A DNA stretch of 64,000 nucleotides from Gamarada debralockiae (Eukaryota > Ascomycota > Leotiomycetes > Helotiales > Hyphodiscaceae). Under the pieces are notes generated by a model. That model was not told the origin of the DNA. It saw only the letters and a program-made list of their open reading frames with translations, and did not search any database. Position 1 is the first letter of the stretch. The number at the start of each line of letters is the position of its first letter. A program made the translations under genes and the position numbers. Below are positions 23,203 to 35,709 of the stretch, one piece after another. Location: assembly GCA_002803225.1 (NCBI GenBank), contig NXFV01000191.1, positions 62,001-126,000 of the forward strand, written 5' to 3'.

Positions 23203-25158
23203 GATGATGTGGTGGTGAAGGAAGTGAGCGTCAAGCTATAGAGTATACGGATGAAAGAATGAAAATAATAGAGCCCAGCTATCATGATCAGCAATATCCA
23301 TAATCTACTTTTTGGTTGAGCTTACCTCTGTAGGAAATAAGAATGAATGGCCTGCACGTGAAAGAAGAATAGCTTGAGGGTAGAAAGCAAATATGCGGAG
23401 GCAGGAGGTCTTATATCCAACATCGATCACGGGATCGGCCTCACCAATGATGAAAAGTCTGATGAAACGATAAGATATGGAGACGAGAATCAAGCCCACC
23501 CCTGACTCGTCTGATCTACATCTCAAAGCAGGATTAAGTTTTTTTCTGATGGCCGCCTAGACCCGCTGTCAAACAATAGGATGAAGAAGCGGGCGCCTGA
23601 ACTATCAACGGAAAAGACAGGATGACATATTGCCCCCAGTCCGACTGGGTGGAAAGACTGGATGGGGAAGGGGTCCAAGCTCTGAAGGACTAGTCAAGAC
23701 ATGCCAAGAGCTGTCGGAGCATAGCACGTTGCAGAGCTGAGCGCCTTTTCGAAACAAAACCCTAACAGATCGGACAATAACATGAGGCGGAGTTAGAGTT
23801 GAGGCTCGATGCCTCTTACGGTAGGGCCTTTCCCGGTTGCGGCTGACAGGGATGCAAACCCAAACTGTCCATCAAACAAACTCGGCTCCAAGATTCGAAC
23901 TTCAAACATCGGCATGGGTGATGTCCACATTTCCCATACAATTCGAGCAGGATTTCTCGACCGGAATGGGAACCGTCCGAGTCTCGATTCTATGGACGTT
24001 TCGCTTCGAAGAGGATCATTCTGACCAATTGATGGGCAAAGGAGGTATTTCCATTTTTGACGTCGTCGCGAATCGCGTGGCAGAAGGAACAGACTCAACG
24101 ACCCAATGGATTTATATTATTAGAAGACTATCTCTTGGCAGATGTTTTGGCAGCTGCAGAGCAGTGTTGGAAAGGAGAAGTTCAGTCGGCGGAGATTTCA
24201 TCAAGATGAGATGGAACTGAGGCAAAAAAGGTCCGCCTGACCGAAATTCAGCGTAAACCCGCATTAACGATGAGGCTGACGATCTTTCAAGCAACGCAAA
24301 TTAAGGTAATGTGGAAGCGACGACGAGGTGGTCCCCCAAGCAATATTGTTAATTGGCATCTTAGATCGACGTCGTCGCCATTCACAGGTGGGACGTATGG
24401 GGATCGTGATGATGCTTAAAATTATTTCCGGCTTTGATTCAGCAGGCTTGATTGGGCGATCATTTCCCCATGTATTTAGTCTCCTCCTACCTTAGATTCT
24501 ATTCTACAGACTTTTCTCCCCATCCGACAACAACTCACTCGTACGATTAATGAAGAACTCCCAGACTACCAATCTCGTCAATCTATCGTTACTACTGTGT
24601 ACTGTCACTATTGCCATAACCGCTCTGACCTTCTGACAGGATGACACGTATGGCTAGGGTCACGTGAGGAAAGGAAGGCTAGGTGACACGGCGGCTGCTA
24701 GTGTGTTGATCACATATTTGTATGAGTTCAGGAAGCTCTAAACCTTCTTTTCTTCTTTCCTTACCTTTGAATAGTCGTAATTGAACTTATTCTCTATTGC
24801 CTTCTAGGCCATGAATTTGGATTCGTGATATTATAGTAGAGAGTTGTATAGTAGTTAAAATCAAAGCTATATTATATGAGAAGTCTTGTATATAGTTTAC
24901 AAATCAATTTATTATTGAATACGATTCTTATAATGTTTACAATGAATATAATTCATGCTTGTTCTCATATTTTATTATACGTGCGATATTCCTAGAAAAT
25001 TTGATTTGGCAGTAAGGTAGTTGCTGGCCTCCGTGGAGGTCCGATGGATCTTCACTGCCGACGACAACCGAAGAAAACTATCAACATGCCAATTCAAATG
25101 CCCATTTCAAAAGAAACAAATTGCAAACGTCATTGAGGCCATGCGGTGACAATTCAAA
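23203..25158. other. Divergent intergenic region with AT-rich patch
   Basis: About 2 kb lies between the minus-strand Ala-rich gene and the plus-strand ETF-QO gene. A strongly AT-rich block spans about 24760-25010. A frame at 23793-24098 (minus) stays open for 101 codons but has no recognisable match. No tRNA found: the gattcgaac at 23894 cannot form a T stem. Confidence 0.45.
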
Positions 25159-27304
25159 ATGGCTTCCAAACTGTCGGTCCCGGCAAACCTGCAGAGGAAT
25201 CTCGTGAGACAGAGTCCTAGAGTTGCCACACAATCTTCACAACTCACTCGACGATGCTTCCAAACAAATCCAACCTCGTTCCGACCCCGCGCAGGCCTTG
25301 CACGAATCCCTCAACAACAACGTGCCTTCTCAATTTCTACTCCGCGACGCTTCGCAGATGTCAATAAAGATGACTTCGATCCAAAATCTATCGACAGAGA
25401 GAGCGATCAGGTCGATGTATGTATTGTTGGAGGAGGTAAGACAGCCACGTCCATGTCACAAGACGCCACTAACATCCACAGGACCTGCTGGACTGAGTTC
25501 TGCGATCCGATTAAAGCAACTGGCGAACGAGGCAGGCAATGAGGACTTCCGGGTCTTGTTACTGGAGAAGGCTGGGGAGATTGGGGCACACATACTCTCT
25601 GGAGCAGTCATCGAACCTACCGCGATCAACGAATTAATACCAGAATGGCTCGCAGAAGACAATGAAAGCCGTTTCGAACATGCCACTCCCGCTACGAGCG
25701 ACAAGATGCGATTCCTCACGAAAGGAAGCTCGTTTCCTATTCCTGCACCTCCTCAGATGAACAACCATGGCAATCATATTGTTAGCTTGAGTCAATTCAC
25801 AAAATGGCTTGGAGAGAGGGCAGAGGAAGTCGGTGTTGAGGTCTATCCCGGCTTTGCTGCTTCGGAGGTTCTATACCAGTCTGACGGTTCTGTGAAAGGA
25901 GTCGCCACAAATGATCTGGGAATTTCGAGGACAGGAAAGGCAAGGGATAACTTTGAGAGAGGAATGGAATTCCATGCACGACTCACACTTTTCGCTGAAG
26001 GTTGCCACGGAAGTCTCACGAAACAAGTTATCAAGAAATTCGATCTGCGGAGAGAAAGTCAACCTCAAACATATGGTCTCGGACTGAAGGAAGTATGGGA
26101 GGTACGACCGGAGATGTTCCAAAAAGGCCAGGTCACGCATTCCATGGGTTACCCTCTCCCAGCAGACACCTATGGTGGTGGATTCATGTACCATTTTGGC
26201 GACAACTTGGTCAGTATCGGTCTGGTGGTTGGGCTTGATTATCCAAATCCATGGCTCTCGCCCTACCAGGAATTCCAGAAGATGAAGCATCACCCACTCT
26301 ACAAGTCTGTACTTGAAGGCGGAAAATGCATCTCCTACGGCGCACGAGCTCTGAATGAAGGCGGATTCCAATCAATACCCAAAGTCGCCTTCCCCGGCGG
26401 TGCCTTGATTGGCGACACAGCTGGGTTCCTCAACGTCCCAAAAATTAAAGGCACGCACACAGCGATGAAATCCGGAATGCTCGCAGCAGAAGCATCTTGG
26501 ACAGCGCTCGAGAAAACCGACAGCGGCACTATATTCCTATACGACTACGAAGATGCACTTCGCAGTTCGAGTATCTGGAAAGAGCTCAAGGAAGTCCGCA
26601 ACATGCGACCTTCATTCCACAACCCTTTGAAACTGTATGGTGGGATCATGTACTCCGGCCTCGAAGCATATATCTTCAAGGGCAAGATGCCGTGGACGCT
26701 CAATCACAAGACTACGGACTACGCTGCTACGAAGACAGCGGATGAGTGCAAGAAGATTGAATACGAGAAGCCGGATGGGAAAATCAGCTTTGATATCCTG
26801 ACGAGCGTGAGCCGAACCGGCACGAATCACGAGGAAGATCAACCGGTGCACTTGCAGGTTAAGGATTGGGAGAAGCATGCAGCTATGGAATGGCCAAAAT
26901 ACAAAGGTATCGAGAATAGATTCTGTCCGGCTGGTGTGTATGAGTATGTGGAGGATGAGACGAAGGATATTGGGGTTCGGTTCCAGATTAATGCGCAAAA
27001 GTAAGTTTTTATAGTTTGTTGAGCGGGGAACATTGCTGACGAACCCCCAAATAGTTGCATCCACTGTAAGACTTGCGATATAAAGGTACCAGACCAAGAT
27101 ATTAATTGGCAAACACCTCAGTGCGTATTCTCCGTTCTTTTTCATCCTACCCCAAACTTGTTAGAAGAGCTGCCAGACATAATTCCACAACATGAACATG
27201 GCTCTCAAAGTTTAGTTCGCGTTCTCATATCATCTAGATCGAGCAATGCTAACTCTAAGAACCTAATTAGAGGTGGAGAGGGTCCTAAATATTTCATGAC
27301 CTAG
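25159..27304 (+). CDS. Electron transfer flavoprotein-ubiquinone oxidoreductase, mitochondrial
   Basis: Four exons: 25159-25435, 25482-27000, 27055-27120, 27271-27304, total 631 aa. The Arg/Ser-rich N-terminus is a mitochondrial presequence. The FAD-binding motif VCIVGGGPAGLSSAIRLKQ is split by intron 1 after GGG. Further landmarks are EKAGEIGAHILSGAVIEP, YGGGFMYHF, GALIGDTAGFLNVPKIKGTHTAMKSG, and the C-terminal 4Fe-4S ligands RFCPAGVYEY and NCIHCKTCDIK, with the terminal GGEGPKYFMT on a 34-bp last exon. The enzyme passes electrons from ETF (fed by fatty-acid, amino-acid and choline dehydrogenases) to ubiquinone on the matrix side of the inner membrane. Everything needed is present and undamaged. 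Confidence 0.97.
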
Positions 27305-28430
27305 GATGGATTGACGAATTTCTTGTATATATATCTTTTGGCTCCAAATAGAGTACATATACGCAAAGCTTCTTCCCCAGGCCCATCCTCGATCATGGAA
27401 ATGTTATCGTGACGCAAGCGAGTGGTTCACTATGCTACTCTTCGCAGGTGGCATTTATATCAAGCCGTGATCTCGCAGAGCTTGTTCAGGGGCAATGCCA
27501 ACCAAAAGAGGTGAAGGATCTGTTGTCCAAGATATTTACTCATCTTCTCGCAATTCACGAAAGCGCCGTTAAGAAGGAAGAAATGACTCGCCTGCCAAGT
27601 CAAAGCTTTCACCAAGGTGTGCCCACTCCAAGACCCCGTCAACATTCACGGGTCAACTCTTTTCTTTCTCGTTGTCAACCAATTTATTGTCGTCGCTGGC
27701 TTAACCTCCTCGACGACAATTTCGTTATCGATGATCAAGTATTCGACTACCTGGGGGATCAAGGATGCTTGGCATAGAGGGGTGGTTCAACTGTCCGAGA
27801 AAGGACGTCATGTGACGAAAACCTAGGTTACTGCACTGAGGGCATGTGTATCAACTCGTCTGGCAACCGCCATGCTTTTAGGGCCGATCCGTCTCTCTTT
27901 GTTTGCTGGATTTCGGTGTTGCCTTGGGCTCCTTTATAGATGTTTCCTTGGTGTGAGCGCGTATTTCCCTTTGGGGCATTCATTTCCCGCGCTGGGTCGA
28001 GTTTTCCTGGACTGATGTGATTAGTGATGGCAAAAGTGAGGCCTCAAAGGGAAATCAACTCGCCGCTGAAATGTTGCAATCCTTTAACACACGATGCCTA
28101 CCAACTCTGTAGAGTATTTATCGGGGTCTTGAGCTCTACTTCTTTGAACTTCTATCAGACTCGGCCCAGATTCCACCAAAAGAAGGAACCATGGCAATGC
28201 CTCAAGGTCTTTGCCATAGCTAATGAGGTCCGCCTTCTCATCATTCGTTAACTAGATCAGGAAAATATTTCTGATTTCGCAAGTCTCTGCAAAGCCGTTC
28301 CGTATTTCGCCGGATCGTCTACATATTTTCTATTCTTGTTGTCGGTGCCTTTATCATTATTCGTCGTCGATCGTCAGGTCTATTGCTTCTCTTTGAAGGA
28401 CGAAGTTGGCCTTCGAAAAGGCGGGTGTAA
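27305..28430. other. Spacer with no recognisable gene
   Basis: A 122-codon plus-strand frame (27409-27777) opens with a non-ATG codon and resembles nothing I know. The region ends at the 3' flank of the decayed duplicate. Confidence 0.35.
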
Positions 28431-28433
28431 AAT

Positions 28434-29505
28434 CAATTTCAATGAATACGCAAATTCCTTATTTACTTGATTGCCCCATAATCCAGTTCACATTCATAAA
28501 TCTCACTCAGCTTCGCCCAGAGGAGCGATCATTCAGTTTGTTTGCCTCCGCTACTACATCCGCTCTCAGTCTAAGTTTCGAAGGAGGAAACATTGGTTCA
28601 GGCTCTTCAAATCTGTGGAGGATGCCTTTCTCCTTACGACTTACTTCATCAATGAAGCTATAGAAGTCGCTCGGAGACGGACGGCCAATAGTTTCAGATC
28701 CCCAAAAATTCCCATGACTCTTTCGATCCTCAATCTGTTTTCTTCGCCTCTCAGGAAATTCTTGACAAAATGCGTCACGGCTGTATCGGCAGACTGATAT
28801 GAGTTACCTAAGCTAAGGTAATGCAGTAACATTTGCATATGGTCCCATATGTGTGGCCGATCGACCGGCCGAACCCTGTCCTCTACTGGCTGTTCCAGAA
28901 GCTCTTGACACCAATCCATCACGTCAGTATCCTGCTCTTCTGTAGAGAGACGGTAGGAAGCTGTAGATTCCAAACCATAGGCCGTAAGCTGTCGTTTTTG
29001 TTGAAGAGGGGATGCCGAATAGTGTGGTATAGCATTCCGGTCTGCAAAATATCTTCAACGACAAGTGGCGGCGCGTTCTCTTCCTCTAGGCTGGTAGAGT
29101 TGTCTACTACAAACAAACACAAGTCATGTCTCATACCTGGAGCGTCATATTTTTCAAGTTGTTCCAATGCTTCTACCAAGATAGATCCGTATGTTGAAAG
29201 AACTGTTGGCTTGGTCGTATGACGGTTCCTCGTCTGTAGTTCGGTTGGGTTACTTTGGCGGCATCTACCACATTCATCCGATTCATAGGTCTGTTCGCAG
29301 TTTGCGAGCTCTTGTTTCTGATACACGCCGGAACGAAAGGTCTACAGAGCTTCCACTTGAGTCTAAATGTACCCCACGATCTGGAAAAGTCTTTTGTAAT
29401 CCGGGACGGGCGTTGTTAGGGGGTGGTTGTGACAGCTATAGCAATGGAGTCTCACTCATTGAAGACTCTACGCAGAAGGTGCCGTATTGTACGAAAATAC
29501 TAAGC
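28434..29505 (-). pseudogene. Decayed tandem copy of the 3' half of the PD-(D/E)XK-like gene
   Basis: Minus-strand segments match the downstream gene in order: LSFRRVSE vs RSFRRLSE, GRCRQSNPTELQTRNRHTTKP vs SRCRQSDPSGLPTRDCPTAKP, LCLFVVDNST, YHTIRHPL, WCQELL, LLHYLSLGNSYQSADTAVTHF vs LLYYLSLGYSYPSADTAVTRF, and a C-terminus with FPPSKLRLRADVVAEAN. Frames change near 28970, 28640 and 29330, so it cannot be translated as one protein. Similarity continues past the stop into the 3' flank (28434-28500 vs 29893-29985), so the duplication was at DNA level and included non-coding sequence. The 5' half is missing. Confidence 0.75.
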
Positions 29506-29555
29506 TAAGGAGAGAAGGAAAAGGTTCTACGAGTACACGACCTGATGTATCCGAA

Positions 29556-29602
29556 GGGCGCGCTAGTGCGCTCGGCCCTTCGCGCGTCGACGCGTCAAGT
29601 CC
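29556..29602. other. GC-rich palindromic patch between duplicate copies
   Basis: The patch contains gggcgcgctagtgcgc and gcgcgtcgacgcgt, each able to pair with itself or its neighbour. It stands out from the AT-richer flanks and lies just outside the truncated end of the pseudogene copy. Function unknown. Confidence 0.5.
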
Positions 29603-29774
29603 AGTCTTTTCCTCCTTTTCTGACTTTTCGCCCTGATCGCATGAGCTTTTCGGACCTTTTCCGACAGCGCCGCGGAGTACTCGGCAGCGCGATTCCCATA
29701 TCCGGTCTCCAAAAGAGATTTACTTGAGAGCGACAGACTGATCTTGCCCCTTAGACATAGCAGATAAAGACCTC

Positions 29775-29888
29775 TCAATGAGTGAGGGGAAAGTCAATGA
29801 GTAAAGGGAAATTCAATGAGTAAAGGGAAATTCAATGAGTAAAGATAAAGTCAATGAGTAAAGGGAAAGTCAATGAGTAAAGGGAAAG
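29775..29888 (+). repeat. 19-bp minisatellite, six copies
   Basis: Six head-to-tail units of tcaatgagtaaagggaaag with few substitutions (starts 29775, 29794, 29813, 29832, 29851, 29870). It abuts the 3' flank of the intact PD-(D/E)XK-like gene and lies between the two duplicated copies. Confidence 0.95.
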
Positions 29889-29989
29889 TCAATTTCATTC
29901 ATTGAGTACGCGAATTCTTTGTTTGTTTGGTCGCCCCAGAATCCCATTCCACCTTACAGAATCTCACTCCGCGTCATGCTGGGAACAGA

Positions 29990-32900
29990 TCATTCTGTGT
30001 TGCTTGCCTCCGCTACCTCATCTCCTCTTAGTTTAAGCGTCGAGGGAGGAAACGGTGGTTCAAATTGGATCGTGTAAGGAGTGCCTTCCTTCTTGCGTTT
30101 TTCTCGGTCAATCTCAGCATAGAAGTTCTTCAGGTCTGCACGGAGATTCTCGGGGGTTGGCCGCCAAAGACTCCCCTGAAGCATTAGCGACTCGATTTCT
30201 GCTCTTCGTCTCTCGGGATATTCTTGGAGAAATCGAGTTACGGCTGTGTCAGCAGAAGGGTACGAATAACCTAAGCTGAGGTAATACAACAGCATCTGCA
30301 AATTATTCCAGACGTCTTGGTGACCATTGGGCGGATTCCTATGCGCTACTGGCCGTCCCAAAAGCTCTTGACACCAATCCAGGACGTCGGCCCGCTGCTC
30401 CTCTGTGAAGGGACGGTACGTAGATGGCAGGTTCCAGACTATAGGTTGCAATCCGTCCGTTTTGAACTTCACGTTTGAAAGCGGATGGCGAATAGTATGG
30501 TATATCTTGCCAGTCTGAAGCATGTCCTGAATAACAAGTGGAAGTGCGTCCTCTTCCTCTAGAATAGTAGAATTATCTACCACGAACAAACATAAGTCAT
30601 GTCTTGTAGATGGTCCTTCTAATGCTTCTACCAGGATTGAGCCGTATGTTAAAAGTACAGCGGGTTTGGCCGTGGGACAGTCCCTTGTCGGTAGTCCACT
30701 TGGGTCACTTTGGCGGCATCTGCTACATTGATCCGGTTCATGAAAGGGTTCGCAGTTGTGAACCCTTCTTTCTGACAGTCGCCGGAACGAACGGTCTGCG
30801 GTATTTTTCTTTAGCTCTAAATTTACTCTGCGTTCTGAAAGAGGCTTGTTCAATCCTGGACCGCCATTTCCAGGGGATAGGCGCCGCTTCCTTGCTATTA
30901 TTTCCGGATCAAGGTTTTGTAGGAATTTCTGCACGAATTTCTGTAGGAAGTGGTTCACGCGAGGAAAGCGGATGTATCCTAATCCTAAAAATTCAACTGG
31001 CGTTGTGAAATCTGCACGTTTCCGCTTCGGTCCGGGATATAGAGACACCATGGTACAAGAAATGGCAGAAAGCAGCACCTGCCACACAGAACCAGACCGA
31101 AGACATTCGACGCATTCTCGGAAAACAGCTCCTGGGCATGAGCGCAATGTATTTGGTAAGCTCTCTGCCGCTCGGTGTCTGACTTTGAAGCTAGCGTACG
31201 AGATCAAAGTTTCCAAAGCCGACTTTGAGACGGCCAGACATGTAAGCTCCTTTGTGATATCCCAGGAAGAGTTTATAAAACATCTATACTCTAACAGAAC
31301 ATAGAACTCTTCGGTAGAGGATGAATCTGGCTCGCTAATATCGGAGCTTATCTCTCCAGTCCAGGTATATTCGAGGTGTTCAAGATCCGCACCAGTAAGG
31401 ACGATCATCTCGTCCCATCTCGTAACAAAATTAACTAGTTCCCTGGCGGCTTTCATACTTCTTTCCGCGTTCTTGAGACGACCTCCAGCAAGTTGAAGTA
31501 GACTTGCCACATTACTCTGTGTGAGGTGCAAGCCAACGAAGCGAAATTCGGTTATCGAGGCAGATCGCACTGAGCCAAGCTTGGTATTGGGGATAGGGAT
31601 TGACAGCAGGTCCTGGCGTTCAAGGGTGTCAACAAGACCATCTCGATCCTCCTCCAATGAAAATGTATCAATAGTGCTTGGTGGCGCCGGAATCCAATTT
31701 GAGATCTTCCTCCGCATAGAAAAGATATCACTATCGTCTGTGAGACTGACTTGATCGTACGCTTTGCCGGTTGCAATAGACTTCAGCTGTCTCAAGATCG
31801 AGGGGCGATAGACGTCTCTCGCCCAATCCAAAATGTAATCAACGATAAGGATAAGTTGCAGAGCGCCATCTTTGGTTGTTATGGAGCCATCCCACAGTTG
31901 AGTTATGTCCTATCCAGGTGTTAGCTTATGACAGGCAGACCAAACTCTCCTAATGTACGCTTCAATTTGAGACATAAAGTAGAACATGGAATATACTTAC
32001 GTATTTCGTTGGTCCCTTGTTGGTACCCCTTATAGTGTAACAACCATATACTCGCCAGGCATCGCCTCGACTTGCAAGGAACCAGACTAGTGGGTTGAAG
32101 GGCGAGTCAACATCGATTGTATGTGATTGCAGGTCTTCCTGGAGCTTCAACAGCGACCAGATTGGAAAGGCTGTCTGGGTTTGGATGTCATCAAATCCCC
32201 TTGCGCTAGACTCCGACTTGGCTTCAAGTACCAGAAAGGGAAACAGAAGAGGATCCGACACTGCTTTAAATGGGCTGCTTCTGATCAAGTCCCCAACCGT
32301 AGTCCGATTGGGTTGGGCGGAAGGGAGTGGCAGGGGCCGTGACAGGAGATCTTCGAAGTTCCTCGTTGCTTGTAAACCATACACCCGATCCGGCGCCTTC
32401 TTGGGTAGTTTAGAGCTTAACGCGTCGTCATATATTATCAACTCTTGTGTACGGTCGTCGAAGAGTGGATTGGTGCCAATTTCGTAGCTTTACACCGTCA
32501 ATACGTCCGTAATCACTTAAGCAGTAGAATAATTGGCTTAGGGATCAGCTCACTAATCTCGAGGACGGGTATCAGGTGCACATTGACAACGTTGTCGATC
32601 TCTCTTGCGTTGCTCTAAATCTCGTGCCCAGTCACCTGACTCATCCATACTGGCTTCGATCTCGGAACGCCAGACTCGTGCTCGACAGTTTGGACTACAG
32701 CTATTAGACCTATACTAGACGGACTGGGGGAACTCTCACCAGGCCACTTCAACACTGAATCTCCGAAGAACCTCATTTTCCAGACCGAACCGCCATCCTG
32801 CTTCATTCCGCTGCTGGTTAAACAGGCGGGAGGCACGCTTCGCCAGCCACTCCGCACGATGCTTGACTTGCTCGGTCCATGGCTCTTCATCAGAGTGAAT

Positions 32901-33053
32901 ACTAACTCGCTCGCAGTAATCGTCAAAGTCTCGACGCCCGAGTTCTTTGATGCGCCGAAACCTTGATGAATACGCCTCTGGCAAGTCATCAGAGGGCAAT
33001 CTAAAGGTTATTCCGTAAGTCTTCGCTAGGCATCGGAGTCGATCATCCGCCAT
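29990..33053 (-). CDS. Large fungal protein with PD-(D/E)XK nuclease-like motif
   Basis: Exons: 32740-33053, 32554-32700, 32001-32487, 29990-31909 (introns 39, 66 and 91 bp), total 955 aa. No signal peptide or membrane span. Near residues 185-245 is APDRVYGL followed about 50 residues later by FPFLVLEAKSE, an arrangement like the PD...ExK core of restriction-endonuclease-fold proteins, then a helix with TQTAFPIWSLLKLQ. A Cys-rich stretch lies near residues 105-135 (CCSPNC ... CQC). The last 640 residues form one exon with no recognised domain, including a CSRCRQSDP-like Cys cluster. I do not know the family; nuclease function is inference from the motif spacing. The first intron (39 bp) is short, so the N-terminal junctions are the weakest part of the model. 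A decayed partial copy lies just downstream. Confidence 0.66.
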
Positions 33054-33685
33054 GTCGTGTCTAAAAATTCAGGAAGAGATGGGGTTTTCCAGATACTGAG
33101 ATGACAGCTTCTTGGAGAATACATAGGCACCTGTTTGAGCTGAAACTTCGACGGGGAAAGGACCCATGTGATGAGCGGGGCTTAGGGCCACGAAAAACCA
33201 ACAGAGTCCAACATGGGCTGCAGAAACAATTCTTGAATATTCTCTAATTCTATTGGCCTGTGGCGATGACAGCGATTGTAACCGAGAAGGCCCCCGCCAA
33301 ACCAATTAAGCCTGCATCTTGTGTAACATGAGATCACATAAGCAGCCAGTACTCACGCTCCCGGACAGGAGCTGAGAAGCTGGGTTATTTCGGTTTATGT
33401 CTCTGTGAGGAAATGTACCTTGTTTCAGTACTCTACCACTGTTTACCACACGGAGTTCATCATCTCCAGCCAATTCAACAATCAGCAAAGCAAGACTGGA
33501 GATTGACGAGGGTGTTCTCCTGTGAGATCACGCCGTTTGAAGTGAATTGATGCCGGTAATATTGATTGAGCGGTTAGATTGACATTCTGGAAGAAAAGTT
33601 TTGAAAAGTCTAAAGTACAAAGGAGGCGCAAGGAGAACACCAACAGTGCTGCAAGACCCGGAGAGGGTGTAATGTATGTGACATA

Positions 33686-34307
33686 CTACTCATGCTGGAA
33701 GTGCATAAAGCTTGACACAAGTATAGCATTTCTCCAACTCCGAAGGTGGTCCATCAACATTGTGACAACATCATCCCTAGAGCCAGGCTGACCACCACCA
33801 CAAACTTGATCAACAGGAAAAGTCGTACCCCATTCCCCGACGTGACCAATCGTCAAAGAAGGTCCATTCACCAACTCAAAAGTCTTCGTGATTGATTCGG
33901 CCACCTCGAAAGGAAGCAGGCTCATGGTATTGATCGCCTCGTCGGAAAACTCTGTGCCGATCAGGAATGGTGGGCCTGGAGGATCGGAGACGCTGATGAG
34001 TTTGGAGAGTTGGCAGTTGTTTATAACGAATGTCGTGCCCGATATCTCGGCTTCTCGAAGTCAACCGCTGTAGGTGAGGAAGAGGTAGCCTTGTTGGACA
34101 CTTGTGGAGGGAACGATGACGTTGAAGCGGTCTGGGGTTTGAGACGAGATGTAGGAATAGGGAGCTCCGGAAGCCGAAGGATATCCGAAAGAAGGAAGAC
34201 CGGGGGGAGGCTAGGCGATGGCGGACAGCATCCTATATCTCAGTCAGTACAGCATCATTCATGGCGTGAAGAGTGAAACATACGAGAGAGCCCAAATGGC
34301 TACTCAT
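33686..34307 (-). pseudogene. Hypothetical ORF with a single in-frame TGA
   Basis: Exon 34284-34307 (starting ATG 34307) and exon 33686-34210, joined across a 73-bp intron (gtatgt...cctag), read as one frame of 183 codons except for TGA at 34061-34063 (codon 58). Both sides look like protein: GYPSASGAPYSYISSQTPDRF before it, SGTTFVINNCQLSKLISVSD and SLTIGHVGEWGTTFPVDQVC after it. The stop is followed by CTT. It could be a young nonsense mutation, a sequencing error, or stop readthrough. Family unknown. Confidence 0.4.
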
Positions 34308-34309
34308 GG

Positions 34310-35709
34310 TTCGAATTCCAATTTTGACATTTCGAGAGCTTTATTGTAGAAGCAGACTTAGTGGTAGGTTTGGTGAGAGACCGACGCAGGGAGCCAGATG
34401 AGATAATCGTGGAGATTTCTGGCTTCAAAATGCAAAGAATGAAGCGCTCCAAGATTGGTATTCAAGGTCTTTTCAAACTCTTAAATAGAGAATGGAGGGT
34501 ATGCAAGGAGGGACCAGGGTCGGCAGGCACAGCGAATAGAGTCGAACTATGTCTACGAACCAAGAGGGCAGCGCTACAAGTCATAGTACACCATGTATCG
34601 TGACACAATTGATAAATATGGGCCGGGGAACTCGCAATGTTGTCTACCATGTCCTCAAATGAAGATCAAATCTTGGACGTCGATCTTTTGGCTGAAGAGC
34701 AATGGCGTATGATAAGGGAGATCCAAATCCAGTATAGAGGTGGCTCCATACTTCGACCGAGATCCAAACGTCAAACTTGATGCTGTTGTGATTAAAGTCA
34801 TTTTGACATCCTGTGTTGGACTAGTTCATCTAACTCAAGATGACTTTAGAGTATGATCAAAGTGAAATTGTACGGTGTGGGTCTAGGAAGAGCACAAAAT
34901 CTCCACCATTGTTCCCAGTTCCCAGATCCAAGTACCGGTACGACTACTTACATATGACCACACGGAAAGGGAAGATATGACAACATGAAGAGCTTGCTAA
35001 GTCTTGGAGCATCATTCAGCAGCCGTTTCGGCGACCGAGGGCCAGACTCTTCGGCTCTGCCTTCTTTCTGCTGTGCCTCACTGCTCGACATCATCTCGGA
35101 TGCTTCCTTTTGGCGACGGCCAGTCCAATCGATCTGGCTTTGCTCATTTAGGAAAGCAAAATTATCAAGTTTTGCGTGTTTCTAAGCTTGTCAACGAGCC
35201 CGCACTCCTGACTCACTCGAGCTTGCTGTGTGATGAGGGCGTGGTCAGCCACTTGCTGTGTGTTATTTTTGGGATTTCTTATCTGAACTGGTAATGCGTC
35301 ACAGGTCAACTGATGCGTATGGTGATACTACAGGCCTAGGCCTGACAGTGGTTGGGGGGAGTATTGCCCCTCCTGAGGGGGATTGTGATATGACGCGTGC
35401 AGGGAATGCGAGGGAGATTAATGGGGCGGGGTATAGGATTAATGTTTATACGTATGCTGCGTAGTGTGGTGAAGGAAAGGATATAGGAAAACAGCGTTGT
35501 GCAGGGTATTAGGAAATATAATTCTATCATTCCCGAGACTTGCAAATGGGATGCTGGGATGATGGAAGGATTCGAAAGTGTAGGACCAGCTTTCAACGCA
35601 TATGGTTTCTCTGGAGTGGATATAATAGGCAATGATTGCCGTACCGCTAGAATCCATATCCTTTGCATTTTTTTGACGAAAAGGAACAACGTGACGCCGT
35701 TGAAGACTA
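34310..35709. other. Gene-poor stretch
   Basis: Short frames on both strands; none resembles a known protein or joins to others by good splice sites. I see nothing I can support. Confidence 0.35.

Noticed and set aside
23837..23915. Possible tRNA (gattcgaac near 23894)
   Set aside because: The flanking bases do not form a five-pair T stem, and no D arm or acceptor stem can be paired around it.
33069..33530. Two minus-strand frames upstream of the PD-(D/E)XK-like gene, separated by a good-looking 45-bp intron
   Set aside because: Joining them across gtgagt...tgcag gives an immediate stop, and neither part resembles a known protein.
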